A DNA stretch of 64,000 nt from Myxococcales bacterium (lineage in GTDB: Bacteria; Myxococcota; Myxococcia; Myxococcales; Myxococcaceae). Position numbers and translations under genes: made by a program. Below, piece by piece: positions 1 to 12,880 of this stretch. The stretch covers positions 1 to 64,000 of the forward strand of contig JACPVI010000079.1 of NCBI GenBank assembly GCA_016191815.1, given 5' to 3'. Position 1 is the first letter of the stretch; the number at the start of each line of letters is the position of its first letter. The notes beneath the pieces are model-generated. The model worked only from the letters and a program-made list of their open reading frames with translations, was not told the origin of the DNA and made no database searches.

Positions 1-72
1 CTGCGCATCTGCAGCGGTCCAACGATCGCGACGGGCCAGCTCGGAAATGACCGGCGAGGGGAGGTTCGGCAT
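1..72 (-). CDS. Partial N-terminus, IS66 accessory (TnpA)-like protein
   Basis: Only the first 24 codons lie in the window; the gene runs off the left edge. The visible protein starts MPNLPSPVISELARRDRW and continues with TAADAQ. An R..W-(T/S)-A-(E/A)-(D/E)-A-(R/Q) opening is what I associate with the helix-turn-helix accessory proteins of IS66-type elements, but 24 residues are too few to be sure. The ATG is preceded by a strong purine-rich Shine-Dalgarno (GGGGAGG), which is itself buried in an inverted repeat (see 54-87). No transposon end is visible to its right. Confidence 0.4.
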   Translation of the reverse strand, partial: MPNLPSPVISELARRDRWTAADAQ

Positions 73-87
73 GACGCCTCCCCTCGC
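54..87 (-). promoter_or_regulatory. Hairpin enclosing the ribosome binding site and start codon
   Basis: Positions 54-64 (GCGAGGGGAGG) and 77-87 (CCTCCCCTCGC) form a perfect 11-bp inverted repeat with a 12-nt loop. On the minus-strand mRNA the Shine-Dalgarno of the partial gene lies in one arm, the ATG (72-70) in the loop and codons 3-7 in the other arm. Such a structure would mask the ribosome binding site, a control known for transposase genes. The function is inferred; the symmetry is seen directly. Confidence 0.55.
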
Positions 88-140
88 ACGATCCCGACCG
101 AGGAGAAATCACGCAGTTACGCCCCTCGTGGACGGGTTAC

Positions 141-296
141 ATGGTTGTCTACCTGGTTAACGGCTCGTTTTGGAGCATCATAGAAGAGCGCTGGGAGGGG
201 GAGACACCGAACGGGGAACTACTCATCTACAAGCGCGAAACTCACGTCCCCGAGGAATCGCACCGGAACGGAATCTACGCCGTCATCCTCCCCTGA
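141..296 (+). CDS. Small ORF, 51 aa, hypothetical
   Basis: An ATG at 141 opens a 51-codon frame ending TGA at 294-296. The product starts MVVYLVNGSFWSIIEERW and is rich in aromatic and charged residues. Codon use (GTT, TTT, ATA, CTA, ACT) is much less GC-biased than in the neighbours, which fits transferred DNA beside the partial IS-like gene. There is no convincing Shine-Dalgarno and I recognise no family. It could be chance; the evidence is the clean frame and odd composition only. Confidence 0.25.
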   Translation: MVVYLVNGSFWSIIEERWEGETPNGELLIYKRETHVPEESHRNGIYAVILP

Positions 297-331
297 GCCT
301 CGGCGCGGCTCTCCGGTGCCGAGGACGGCGG

Positions 332-1084
332 CTACGAGCTCGATGGAGCCGGCAGCCATCCTTCGCTGCCGAGGATCTCCCGGGCTCGACGGAGGAACGC
401 CTCCGAGTCGCTCAGCACGCGCTCCGCCGTCGCCCGGCTGACCTGCGCCTCCGCACCGTAATCACCGTAGAGCCGCAGCCGCTCCGCGTCGCTCAGCCTC
501 GCTGCCTGGTCGTGCTCCAGAATCCCCGGGTCGACCAGGTGCTGATGCACCATCGCGATGAGCCCCCCATGGGTCTTCGGCTCGACATGCCGCGGGAGCG
601 CCAGCGCCCGCGCCGAATGGAACATCGCGTAGTACGCCCTGGATACCGCGTCGTCGCAGAATCCACCGGCAAGCGCGTGCCGAGCACCGCGGAGCTTCTC
701 CTCGGCTTCACGCATGTGACTTTCCACTCGCTCCCGAACGGCTGCTTCCATCTTCCCTCCTGCCAAAGCGACGGCCCCAGGCACGAGCCTCAGGCCCTCG
801 CTCCGGATCGCAGTGGCCAGATCCGATCTCGCGACCTCGGACGGTGTCAGCACCAGGGCCGACACGTACACCCCCGACGATCGCAGCGCATCGGGAACCG
901 CGTCGTGGAGCGCTCGCTGCGCCGACTCGCGGTCCTCGGTCACGATCAAAAGGTCCGCATCCGATTCCTGGTGCCAGTCCCCACGCGCGCGTGAGCCGAA
1001 CAAGTACGCCGCATCCAGCCGGTCGCCCAGGCGAGCGGCCACTCGCTCAACCACAAGCCGCGCGGCGTCGATGCCCGTACCCAT
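332..1084 (-). CDS. Fused MNT-HEPN nucleotidyltransferase (toxin-antitoxin-like)
   Basis: This 250-aa protein joins a minimal nucleotidyltransferase to a HEPN domain. The N-terminal half has an intact GS-x10-D-x-D active site (G30, S31, D42, D44). The C-terminal half has the HEPN helix pair with SRAYYAMFH, giving R149-x6-H156, which matches the R-x4-6-H ribonuclease motif. In type VII systems HepT (HEPN ribonuclease) and MntA (which AMPylates and silences it) are separate genes; here both are one chain, as in kanamycin-nucleotidyltransferase-like folds. The ATG at 1084 was chosen because the domain begins there; a longer frame upstream has no family similarity. No separate partner gene is adjacent. 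Role as a self-contained toxin-antitoxin or as another nucleotidyltransferase is open. Confidence 0.82.
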   Translation of the reverse strand: MGTGIDAARLVVERVAARLGDRLDAAYLFGSRARGDWHQESDADLLIVTEDRESAQRALHDAVPDALRSSGVYVSALVLTPSEVARSDLATAIRSEGLRLVPGAVALAGGKMEAAVRERVESHMREAEEKLRGARHALAGGFCDDAVSRAYYAMFHSARALALPRHVEPKTHGGLIAMVHQHLVDPGILEHDQAARLSDAERLRLYGDYGAEAQVSRATAERVLSDSEAFLRRAREILGSEGWLPAPSSS

Positions 1085-1203
1085 CACCGGGAGTCTAACG
1101 AATGCAGCGCGTCCAGGGCACCGCGGGGCCCGCCGGCTGGAAACTCTTGGCGGATTGCGGCGAGAATGCCTGCCCGCCCACATACCTGCCTGTCGGACAC
1201 GCC

Positions 1204-5847
<4,644 letters not shown>

Positions 5848-5986
5848 CCGCCTGCGCTTGACCACCCGATCGACGCCGCCCTCGCCGGTCGCCCCGGCTC
5901 TCGCGCACTGCCTTGACCGGTAGGGACGCCTGTGCAACACCGCGTCCGGTGAGACACGGCCCTCGCGCGAGCGCGCGCCCGGACAG

Positions 5987-8461
5987 ATGAGCGCCGAAAC
6001 CAGGTGGCTGGCCCGCCTCGAGCGCGGCCTGGGGGCCTTGGCGGTGCGGGCGTTCCGGCGGCCCGCTGCGGCGCTGGCGATCGGCGTCGTGCTCACCGCC
6101 GGGGCGGGGATGCTGGCGTACGACCTGCCTTTGGCCGCGGACCTGGAAAAGCTCTTGCCGTCGAGCTTTCCGTCGGTGCGGGATCTCGAGCCGGTGAAGC
6201 AGCGCTTCGGGGGCATTGGCTACATCGTGGTGGTGGGGATGGGCGCCGAGCCGGAGAAGCTGAGGCAGTTCGCCGACGACTACGCGCCCAAGCTTTCGAA
6301 GCTCGAGGGCATCCGGCACGTGGAGTACAAGCGGGCGGCGCGCTTCCTCCAGGACCGGGCGCTCTACTACCTCGAGCTTCAAGACGTGGAGGAGATCGCC
6401 CGGCGGATCAAGGAGTACGAGAAGTACGAGCGGCGGAAGCTGAACCCGCTCTTCGTCAAGCTCGAGGACGAGGAGCCGCCCTCGCTGGACTTCTCGGACA
6501 TCGAGGCCAAGTACGGCAAGCGCTCGGATCAGCGGCTGGCCGGCGGCGGTGAGGAGTACTTCCTCGACCCCGACAAGCGGATGGTGGTGCTGCTCGCCAA
6601 GCCGAACAAGATCGCCACCGACCTCGGCTTCTCCGAGAAGCTGGTGGTGACGGTGGAGAACTACTTCGCGAAGGAGGACCTCTCCAAGTACGGCAAGGAC
6701 TTCCGCGTCGATTACACCGGCACCTTCAAGTACAAGGTGGAGCAGCAGCGGCAGATCCGGAGGGACATCAACACCGCCTCGGCGATCGCCTTCGTGGTGC
6801 TGCTGCTCTATCTGGCCTTCCACTTCCGGAGCGCGCTGGCGGTGGTGCTGGTCCTGGCGCCGGTGGCGTGCGGGCTCTGCTGGACGTACGGCATCGCCGC
6901 CTTGGTGTTTGGTTCGCTGAACATCCTCACCGGCTTCCTCGGCGCCATCCTGGGAGGGCTGGGCATCGAGCACGGCATCCACCTGTTGGGGCGCTACGAG
7001 GTTTTGAGGCTGGAGGGGAAGAGCGCCGAGGAGGCGACCCGGGAGACCTTCCTGCACACGGGAGGCTCGGCGCTGGTCTCGTCCTTGGTGGCCGCGGTCA
7101 CCTTCGTGGCCATCGCGTTCTCCGAGTTCCGCGCCTTCCGCGAGTTCGGAGTGATCGCCGCGATGGGCATGGTGGTGGTGCTGGCGGCCTACTTCCTCGT
7201 CCTCCCGGCGATGCTGGGGCTGGCCGATCGGCGCGGGTGGAAACCGGGCAAGCGGTCGGTGGCGGTGTCCGGCGCGGGCTCGGAGCTGTCGCGGCTGATT
7301 CCCAAGCACGCCGGGACGATCGCGGCGAGCGTGGGGCTGGCGCTCGGAGCGCTCATCTTCCTGATGCCCCGCATCAGCTTCAACTACGACTTCCACTCCC
7401 TGGAGGACTCGTCGCTGCCGACCTTCATCCTGGATCTGGAGACCAACCGCATCCTCGGCTACTCGATGGAGCCGGTGGTCATCCTCACCCCCGACGCGGA
7501 CAGCGAGCGGGCGCTGGTGAAGGAGCTGAAGAAGCGCAAGGCGGAGGAGGGGGCAAAGTCCACCATCGACTTCATCGGCGCGCTCGGCGAGCTGGTGCCG
7601 ACCTTCCAGGAGGAGAAGAAGAAGGCCTTCGACGCCATCGCCTCCACCCTTGCCAAGGTGAAGCGCGAGAATCTGGGCGAAGAGCGGCGCGAGGGGTTCG
7701 ACCGCCTGTCCCGACTGGTGAAGGTGGAGCCCTTCACCCGCGAGGACGTGCCGATGTCGCTCCGGCGCCAGTTCGAGGGCTATACGGGCTCGGAGGACAA
7801 GACCGGCTTCGTTCTCATCTTCCCCAACTTCAAGCTCACGGATGGAGAGGCCGTCCGCGACTTCGCCCACACCGTGCGCGGCGTCACCCTGCCCGGGGGA
7901 AAGACCTTCGCCGCCGCCGGCGAGGCGATGGTGCTGGCCGACGTGCTGGAGCTCATCATCCGGGAGTCCCCTCCCATTCTGATCGCCGCGATAGTGCTGG
8001 TGATCGCCGCGATGTGGGCGACCCTGGGGAGCCTGCGGCTTGCGCTGCTCTGCTTCTCGCCCACGCTGGTGTCGCTGCTCGGGCTGATCGGCCTGATGAC
8101 GGTCGTGGGACTTCGGTTCAACTACCTCAACATCATGATCGTGCCGGTGCTGATCGGCACCACGGTGGACGCCGGGGTGCACCTGGTGCAGCGGCTCTCC
8201 GAGGTGCGCGGTCAGTTCGGCCCGGTGTACGCGGAGACCGGTCGGGCGATCGTCGGAGGCCTGCTCACCAGCGCGGTGGGCTTCGGAGCTCTGCTGTGGG
8301 CGGACCACCCGGGGCTCAACTCCATCGGCCAGCTCGCCAACCTGGGGTTCGCGATGAACCTGGTGGTGATGCTGCTCGGCTTCCCGGCGGTGATCCTCCT
8401 CTTGCAGCGGAGCAGGGTGGGCCGGGTGATCGAGGAGGCCGAGCCGGTCGCAGATAAATGA
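5987..8461 (+). CDS. RND/MMPL-family transporter
   Basis: An 824-aa inner-membrane protein with the two-fold RND plan: a first membrane helix (residues about 27-47), a large periplasmic domain (50-250), five helices, then a second helix-domain-five-helix half. Its single-chain form, motifs such as GGLGIEHGIHLLGRYE and the repeated F.E.R.FREFG-type loop place it in the MMPL/HpnN-like 'exporter of the RND superfamily' group, which moves lipids rather than drugs. The downstream MlaC-like and TolC-like genes follow at 43 nt and with overlap, so the three probably form one operon for proton-driven movement of a lipid or hydrophobic molecule across the periplasm. Substrate unknown; hopanoid or phospholipid are possibilities only. 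Confidence 0.85.
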   Translation: MSAETRWLARLERGLGALAVRAFRRPAAALAIGVVLTAGAGMLAYDLPLAADLEKLLPSSFPSVRDLEPVKQRFGGIGYIVVVGMGAEPEKLRQFADDYAPKLSKLEGIRHVEYKRAARFLQDRALYYLELQDVEEIARRIKEYEKYERRKLNPLFVKLEDEEPPSLDFSDIEAKYGKRSDQRLAGGGEEYFLDPDKRMVVLLAKPNKIATDLGFSEKLVVTVENYFAKEDLSKYGKDFRVDYTGTFKYKVEQQRQIRRDINTASAIAFVVLLLYLAFHFRSALAVVLVLAPVACGLCWTYGIAALVFGSLNILTGFLGAILGGLGIEHGIHLLGRYEVLRLEGKSAEEATRETFLHTGGSALVSSLVAAVTFVAIAFSEFRAFREFGVIAAMGMVVVLAAYFLVLPAMLGLADRRGWKPGKRSVAVSGAGSELSRLIPKHAGTIAASVGLALGALIFLMPRISFNYDFHSLEDSSLPTFILDLETNRILGYSMEPVVILTPDADSERALVKELKKRKAEEGAKSTIDFIGALGELVPTFQEEKKKAFDAIASTLAKVKRENLGEERREGFDRLSRLVKVEPFTREDVPMSLRRQFEGYTGSEDKTGFVLIFPNFKLTDGEAVRDFAHTVRGVTLPGGKTFAAAGEAMVLADVLELIIRESPPILIAAIVLVIAAMWATLGSLRLALLCFSPTLVSLLGLIGLMTVVGLRFNYLNIMIVPVLIGTTVDAGVHLVQRLSEVRGQFGPVYAETGRAIVGGLLTSAVGFGALLWADHPGLNSIGQLANLGFAMNLVVMLLGFPAVILLLQRSRVGRVIEEAEPVADK

Positions 8462-8504
8462 CCCGAGGGCGTCGCCGTCGAAGCCCTCCGCAAACGAGGA
8501 CGAC

Positions 8505-9110
8505 ATGATCAGACGAATCCTGTTCTTCGCGACCCTGGTCCCCCATTTGGCGATAGCCAAGCACCCGGCGGTGGAACGGAGCGAGGGCTTCATCGCCTCG
8601 CTGCTCAAGGTGAAGCCGGACGACGGGAAGCTCTCCGCGGCCGACAAGGCCGCCAACGAGAAGGTGTTCACCCAGCTCGACGGCTACTTCGACTTCGACA
8701 GGCTCACCGCGGAGCCCATCTCCCCGCGGGCGGACAAGTTCACCCCGGCGGAGAAGGCGGAGTTCCAGAAGAAGTTCCGCGAGCTGATCCGGCTGGTGGC
8801 CTACCCGGACTCCGGGGGCTTCTTCAGGCGGGCCAAGTACACCCTGGCCGACCCGAAGGAGGAGGGAGAGGTGGTGACGGTGCAGCTGGACGCCAAGGTG
8901 GTGAAGGACGACCTGGAGACCAAGGTGGACCTCCACTGGAAGAAGATGGGGGACGTCCTCAAGCTGGTGGACGTGTCCTTCGACGGGGACTCCTTGGTGA
9001 AGGACTACACCAACCAGTTCGTGCGGATCATCGACAAGGAGGGCGCCAAGGGGCTCATCGCCAAGGTGGACAAGCGAAGGGCCGAGCTGGACGCGCCGAA
9101 GGCGAAGTGA
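8505..9110 (+). CDS. MlaC/Ttg2D-like periplasmic lipid-binding protein
   Basis: A 201-aa exported protein with a short N-terminal signal (MIRRILFFATLVPHLAIA). The pattern FDFDRLT, then F..KFRELIRLVAYP, then LKLVDVSFDGDSLVKDYTNQF near the C-terminus, matches the MlaC/Ttg2D/HpnM fold, which carries a lipid between membranes. The usual MlaFEDB ABC partner genes are absent; instead it sits between an RND transporter and a TolC-like channel. Its TGA (9108-9110) overlaps an ATG at 9110, so it is likely co-translated with the next gene. The family call is based on the C-terminal motif and context and is fairly secure. Confidence 0.75.
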   Translation: MIRRILFFATLVPHLAIAKHPAVERSEGFIASLLKVKPDDGKLSAADKAANEKVFTQLDGYFDFDRLTAEPISPRADKFTPAEKAEFQKKFRELIRLVAYPDSGGFFRRAKYTLADPKEEGEVVTVQLDAKVVKDDLETKVDLHWKKMGDVLKLVDVSFDGDSLVKDYTNQFVRIIDKEGAKGLIAKVDKRRAELDAPKAK

Positions 9111-9131
9111 TGCGGGGGACTGAAGGTCCTG

Positions 9132-9168
9132 CCCTCTCCCGCTGGCGGGAGAAGGAAAGGGTGAGGGT
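9132..9168. repeat. REP-like palindrome (CCCTCTCCC/GGGAGA type), copy 1
   Basis: TCTCCCGC (9135-9142) and GCGGGAGA (9145-9152) pair across two bases, followed by an AAGGAAAGGGTGAGGG tail. The same arm-and-tail sequence occurs at 23265-23393 and 45393-45420, and a related hairpin at 59639-59669. Here it lies at the start of the TolC-like gene and its AGAAGG can serve as that gene's ribosome binding site. Confidence 0.6.
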
Positions 9169-10555
9169 GGTCGCTGCAGGGCTGCTCGCGGCGCTATTGG
9201 GTTTTCCTGCCGCGGCCGAGGAGCTCGCCGAGAGCAAGGTCGAGGCATCTTCCGAGCGCAAGAAGCTGGACGCGGACGGGTGCGTGGAGATCGCGCTCCG
9301 GGAGAGCGGGATCTTGGGCGAGGCGCGCGGCAAGGTGACGGAGTGGGAAGGGCGGCTGGCCGAGGTGCAGTCGGTGTTCTTCCCCAAGCTGGTGGGGATC
9401 ACCTACCTGGCGCCGCTCTACCGGGTGACCGGGGACGCGCTCTCGCAGGACGTGGTGCGGGACTACGCCTCCTGGGGGCCGTACTACCACCTCAAGGCGG
9501 TGCTGGCGCAGCCCATCTACACCTTCGGGCGCGCGGCCGCAGGGGAGAAGGCGGCGAGCGAGCGGCTGGAGGTGGAGCGGGCCCGGCTCGCGCAGGCGAG
9601 GAACGTCTTGGCGCTGGAGGTGCGGCGCTTCTACCTGCTGCACTTGTACGCGAAGAGCTTCAAGCCGGCCTTGGACAGCGCCAAGCGCACCTTGGACGAG
9701 GCGGAGACCAAGGCGAAGGAGATGTACGCGGAGGGCTCGGGGAAGGTCACCAACGTGGACCTGATGAAGCTCCGCTACGGCTCGAACGAGCTGGAGAAGT
9801 ACCGCATCCAGGCGGACATCGGGGCGGAGCTGGCGCTCGCGGCGCTCAAGCACACCATGGGGCTTCCGCAGAACGCGGAGCTGGATCTCTTGGACGAGAC
9901 CTTGCCCGATCCTCCGTCGGAGAAGCTGCCGCCCTTGGCGGAGCTGATCCAGGCGGCGTGGAAGGACCGGCCGGAGGTGGCGCAGCTCCGGCACGGGGCG
10001 GCGGCGGCGATGTCCTTCGAGGAGGCGGAGCGGCTCTCCAGCATGCCGGTGGCGTTCGTCGCGGGGCAGCTCGAGGTGAGCTGGACGCCGATGTGGCCGG
10101 ACCTGCCGAACCCGTTCCACTGGGACCGGTACAACGACATCACCCCGGGGCTGGCGGTGGGGATGCAGTTCGACGTGGACCTGGCGAAGTCGAGAGCGAA
10201 GGCGCAGGCGGCGCACGGGATGGTGGAGCAGGTGGCGGGGCTGCACAAGTTCGCCTCCACGGGGATCCCGATGGAGGTGCGAAAGGCCCACGACGACGCG
10301 GTGCAGGCGGAGAAGCTGCTCAAGCTCTCGGAGGAGTCATCGGTGGCGGGGAGGAAGTGGATGATCTTCGCCGGCAGCGCCTACGTGGCCGGGACGGGGG
10401 AGGCGAGGGACCTGCTCGAGGGACTCGCGGCGTACCTCCAGGCAAAGAAGGGCTACTACGACAACCTGCAGGCGCTGCACCTCGCGCGGGCGACGATCGC
10501 CTACGCCACCGGCGGCACAGGCCTTCGCGAGGAAGCGGCGGCATCGCCTCGTTGA
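9161..10555 (+). CDS. TolC-family outer-membrane efflux channel
   Basis: A 464-aa protein from the GTG at 9161, which gives a good signal peptide (MRVVAAGLLAALLGFPAAA). A start at the overlapping ATG 9110 would add 17 residues encoded by a repetitive palindrome ahead of the signal, so it is less likely. The body is rich in long alternating helices with A/E/K/R heptads (for example around residues 130-240 and 330-430), typical of outer-membrane efflux proteins (OEP domain) that trimerise into a periplasmic tunnel. It is the last gene of the RND-MlaC-like-TolC set and probably supplies the outer-membrane exit. The identity is from fold pattern and context; no substrate can be read. Confidence 0.75.
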   Translation: MRVVAAGLLAALLGFPAAAEELAESKVEASSERKKLDADGCVEIALRESGILGEARGKVTEWEGRLAEVQSVFFPKLVGITYLAPLYRVTGDALSQDVVRDYASWGPYYHLKAVLAQPIYTFGRAAAGEKAASERLEVERARLAQARNVLALEVRRFYLLHLYAKSFKPALDSAKRTLDEAETKAKEMYAEGSGKVTNVDLMKLRYGSNELEKYRIQADIGAELALAALKHTMGLPQNAELDLLDETLPDPPSEKLPPLAELIQAAWKDRPEVAQLRHGAAAAMSFEEAERLSSMPVAFVAGQLEVSWTPMWPDLPNPFHWDRYNDITPGLAVGMQFDVDLAKSRAKAQAAHGMVEQVAGLHKFASTGIPMEVRKAHDDAVQAEKLLKLSEESSVAGRKWMIFAGSAYVAGTGEARDLLEGLAAYLQAKKGYYDNLQALHLARATIAYATGGTGLREEAAASPR

Positions 10556-10632
10556 TCTTGGGCTAGGTTTCCACAACCCGGCGCCGCGAGCCGACCGAGG
10601 CTCGATGGAGCGAGCCTCGCCGCGCCAGCTGC

Positions 10633-12822
10633 TCAGGGCCCTCGCGCTGCCTCGCCGCCCGACTCGGCCAGCTCCAGCTCGATCGAGCCGGAGTTGTCCT
10701 CCACCGAGTCGTCCGGGAAAAAGAAGCTGATCCGCTCCGCGCCGCTCACCGTGTAGCGCTTGCCCACCTCGAACACCGCGAAGCCGAGCCGCGCCCCGCC
10801 CTCCCAGCTCGCCGCCACCTTCCCCACTGCTCCGCCGCGCCCGTGCAGCCGCGCCGCCTCCGCCCCGCCCCGCACCACGAGCTGATAGGTGTCGAGCCCG
10901 TCCAACCTGGTCACCGTGAAACGCTGCCGCGGACCGAACGCAACCGCGTGCTCCCGCGGATCCACCAGCAAGGTCGACACCGCCCCGCCTTTTTCCTGGA
11001 TCCGCAGCTTCACCGCCCCGCTCCGCTCTCCCCGCACGTCCGCCACCACGAAGGCGTAGAGCGCGCTCGACCTGCGCACCGAAACCGGCTTCTGCCCCAA
11101 CAGCCCGAACGCCTCCCGGGCCGGCACCGCCGAGCCCTCCAGGAAATAGAAAACTTCCGCGAGCTCCGAGCCCGCGATGCTCAGCGACTCCTCCGCCCAT
11201 ACCCGGTAGCTCTTCGATGGCTCGAGCCGCATCCTCGCCGCGCCGCTGGCCGGCACCGACACCGCATGCCGTGAGGCCACCACCTGGACGCCCCGCACCG
11301 GCCAGCGCACCGACTCCGCCAGATCCTCCGCCGATGGCGCCGGCGGCTCCACCCGAGCTGGCTCCGCGGTTAGATCCAGAGGCGGGCGATCGGGATCCAG
11401 CACCACGTGCAGCTCCACGCTGCCGCCCCGCTGCGGAGGCACCTCCCTCGACCAGGGCTTCATCCCCGGCGCCGTCACCTCGAGCCGGTGCGGCTGCCGC
11501 GAGGAGAGCCCCTTGATCGCCAGCGGAGTCGCCGCCGTCGCCGGCTGCCCGTCCACCTTCACCGCCGCCCCCGCCGGGTCCGAGGTGAGCTGCACCTCGA
11601 AGGTGGAAAGCCGGTCGATCGCCACCACCGACGCCAGGCCGATCAGCATCGCCGCCAGCGGCACGGCTCCGTACATCAGCGTCTGCCGCCGCCGCCACCA
11701 GCGCGGATCCGGGTTCTCGTCGGTGTGCGTCTCGTCGTCCGGCTTCTCCGGCGGCGGCCTGAGCTTCGGCCTCGAAATCTTCGTCGGCTGCAGCGCGCTC
11801 GCGTGCGGGCTGGGCAGCACCTTCTTCCACAGCGGCACCTGCTCCAGAAACTCCCGGGGCAGCTGCACCGGCTGGCCGTCCGCCAAGAGCTCCTGCTCGA
11901 AGAGGTGCGTCATCAGGTACCCCAGCGAGTTGGAGGAGAAGGTCGGCGCGTGGGTGTAGAGGTAGGCGGCGAGCGCCTCGCGGAAGGCCTCCGCGTTCGG
12001 GTAGCGGTCGTTCCGCTCGTGCGCCATCGCGGTGAGGAGGATCCGCTCCAGCGCCGGAGTGATGTCCGGGTTCAGCGCTCTGGGCTTGGGGAACTCCCCG
12101 CGGACGATCTTCGAGAGGACCTCGATCATCTTCCCCTCGAAGGGCAGCCGCCCGCACAGCATCTCGTAGAGCACGATGCCGGTGGCGAAGATGTCGCAGC
12201 GGGCGTCGAGATCCTTCCCCCGCGCCTGCTCGGGAGAGAAGTACACGTACTTGCCCTTCACCGCGCCGGCCTGGGTCTCCTGGAGGCTGGCGATGCGCGC
12301 CTTGGCGATCCCGAAGTCGACGATCTTCACCTGCCCCTCGTAGGCGAGCAGCAGGTTCTGCGGCGAGATGTCGCGATGGATGATGTTCAGCGCGCGCCCC
12401 TGCTCGTCCAGCCGGGTGTGCGCGTAGTGCAGGCCCTTCGAGACTTCGATCGCGACCAGCACCGCGAACGGAGTGGGAATCACCGGGATGCCCATTCCCC
12501 GCGCGCGCTTGAGCACCTTGGAGAGCGGCTGGCCGTGCACCCACTCCATCGCCAGGTAATACTCGCCGTCGATCTCCCCGAAGTCGAACACCTGGGCGAT
12601 GTTCCCGTGCGAGAGCCCGACGGTGATCTTCGCCTCGTTGATGAACATCGAGATGAAGGCCCGGTTGCCCGCGTAGTGGGGGAGGATCTTCTTGATCACC
12701 ACCGGCTTGGTCACCCCGGCGGCGGCGGTGTACTTGGCGCGGTAGATCTCCGCCATGCCGCCCGCGGCCAGGCGCTCGAGGAGCTGATACTTGCCGAATT
12801 GCTGATCGGCCCGCGCCGACAA
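10633..12822 (-). CDS. Membrane-anchored Ser/Thr protein kinase with PEGA domain
   Basis: Residues about 10-280 form a Hanks-type kinase: glycine loop LAAGGMAEIY, lysine in VVIKK, catalytic HRDISPQN, magnesium-binding DFGIAK and the SPEQ segment. After a charged linker, one membrane helix (about residue 395-415) leads to an extracytoplasmic PEGA domain (FEVQLTSDPAGAAVKVDG) and a beta-rich tail to residue 729. This layout is very common in myxobacteria. The TTG at 12822 has GAGG six bases upstream and gives SARADQQFGKYQLL. In-frame ATGs at 12882 and 12894 are possible but would run over the leader and start of the divergent gene at 12881. Substrates are unknown. Confidence 0.87.
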   Translation of the reverse strand: MSARADQQFGKYQLLERLAAGGMAEIYRAKYTAAAGVTKPVVIKKILPHYAGNRAFISMFINEAKITVGLSHGNIAQVFDFGEIDGEYYLAMEWVHGQPLSKVLKRARGMGIPVIPTPFAVLVAIEVSKGLHYAHTRLDEQGRALNIIHRDISPQNLLLAYEGQVKIVDFGIAKARIASLQETQAGAVKGKYVYFSPEQARGKDLDARCDIFATGIVLYEMLCGRLPFEGKMIEVLSKIVRGEFPKPRALNPDITPALERILLTAMAHERNDRYPNAEAFREALAAYLYTHAPTFSSNSLGYLMTHLFEQELLADGQPVQLPREFLEQVPLWKKVLPSPHASALQPTKISRPKLRPPPEKPDDETHTDENPDPRWWRRRQTLMYGAVPLAAMLIGLASVVAIDRLSTFEVQLTSDPAGAAVKVDGQPATAATPLAIKGLSSRQPHRLEVTAPGMKPWSREVPPQRGGSVELHVVLDPDRPPLDLTAEPARVEPPAPSAEDLAESVRWPVRGVQVVASRHAVSVPASGAARMRLEPSKSYRVWAEESLSIAGSELAEVFYFLEGSAVPAREAFGLLGQKPVSVRRSSALYAFVVADVRGERSGAVKLRIQEKGGAVSTLLVDPREHAVAFGPRQRFTVTRLDGLDTYQLVVRGGAEAARLHGRGGAVGKVAASWEGGARLGFAVFEVGKRYTVSGAERISFFFPDDSVEDNSGSIELELAESGGEAARGP

Positions 12823-12880
12823 GCGAAACCTCGTCCGCCAGAACCTGGCAGTGGAATACCGGTGCGAGAGGGAGGGTAAC

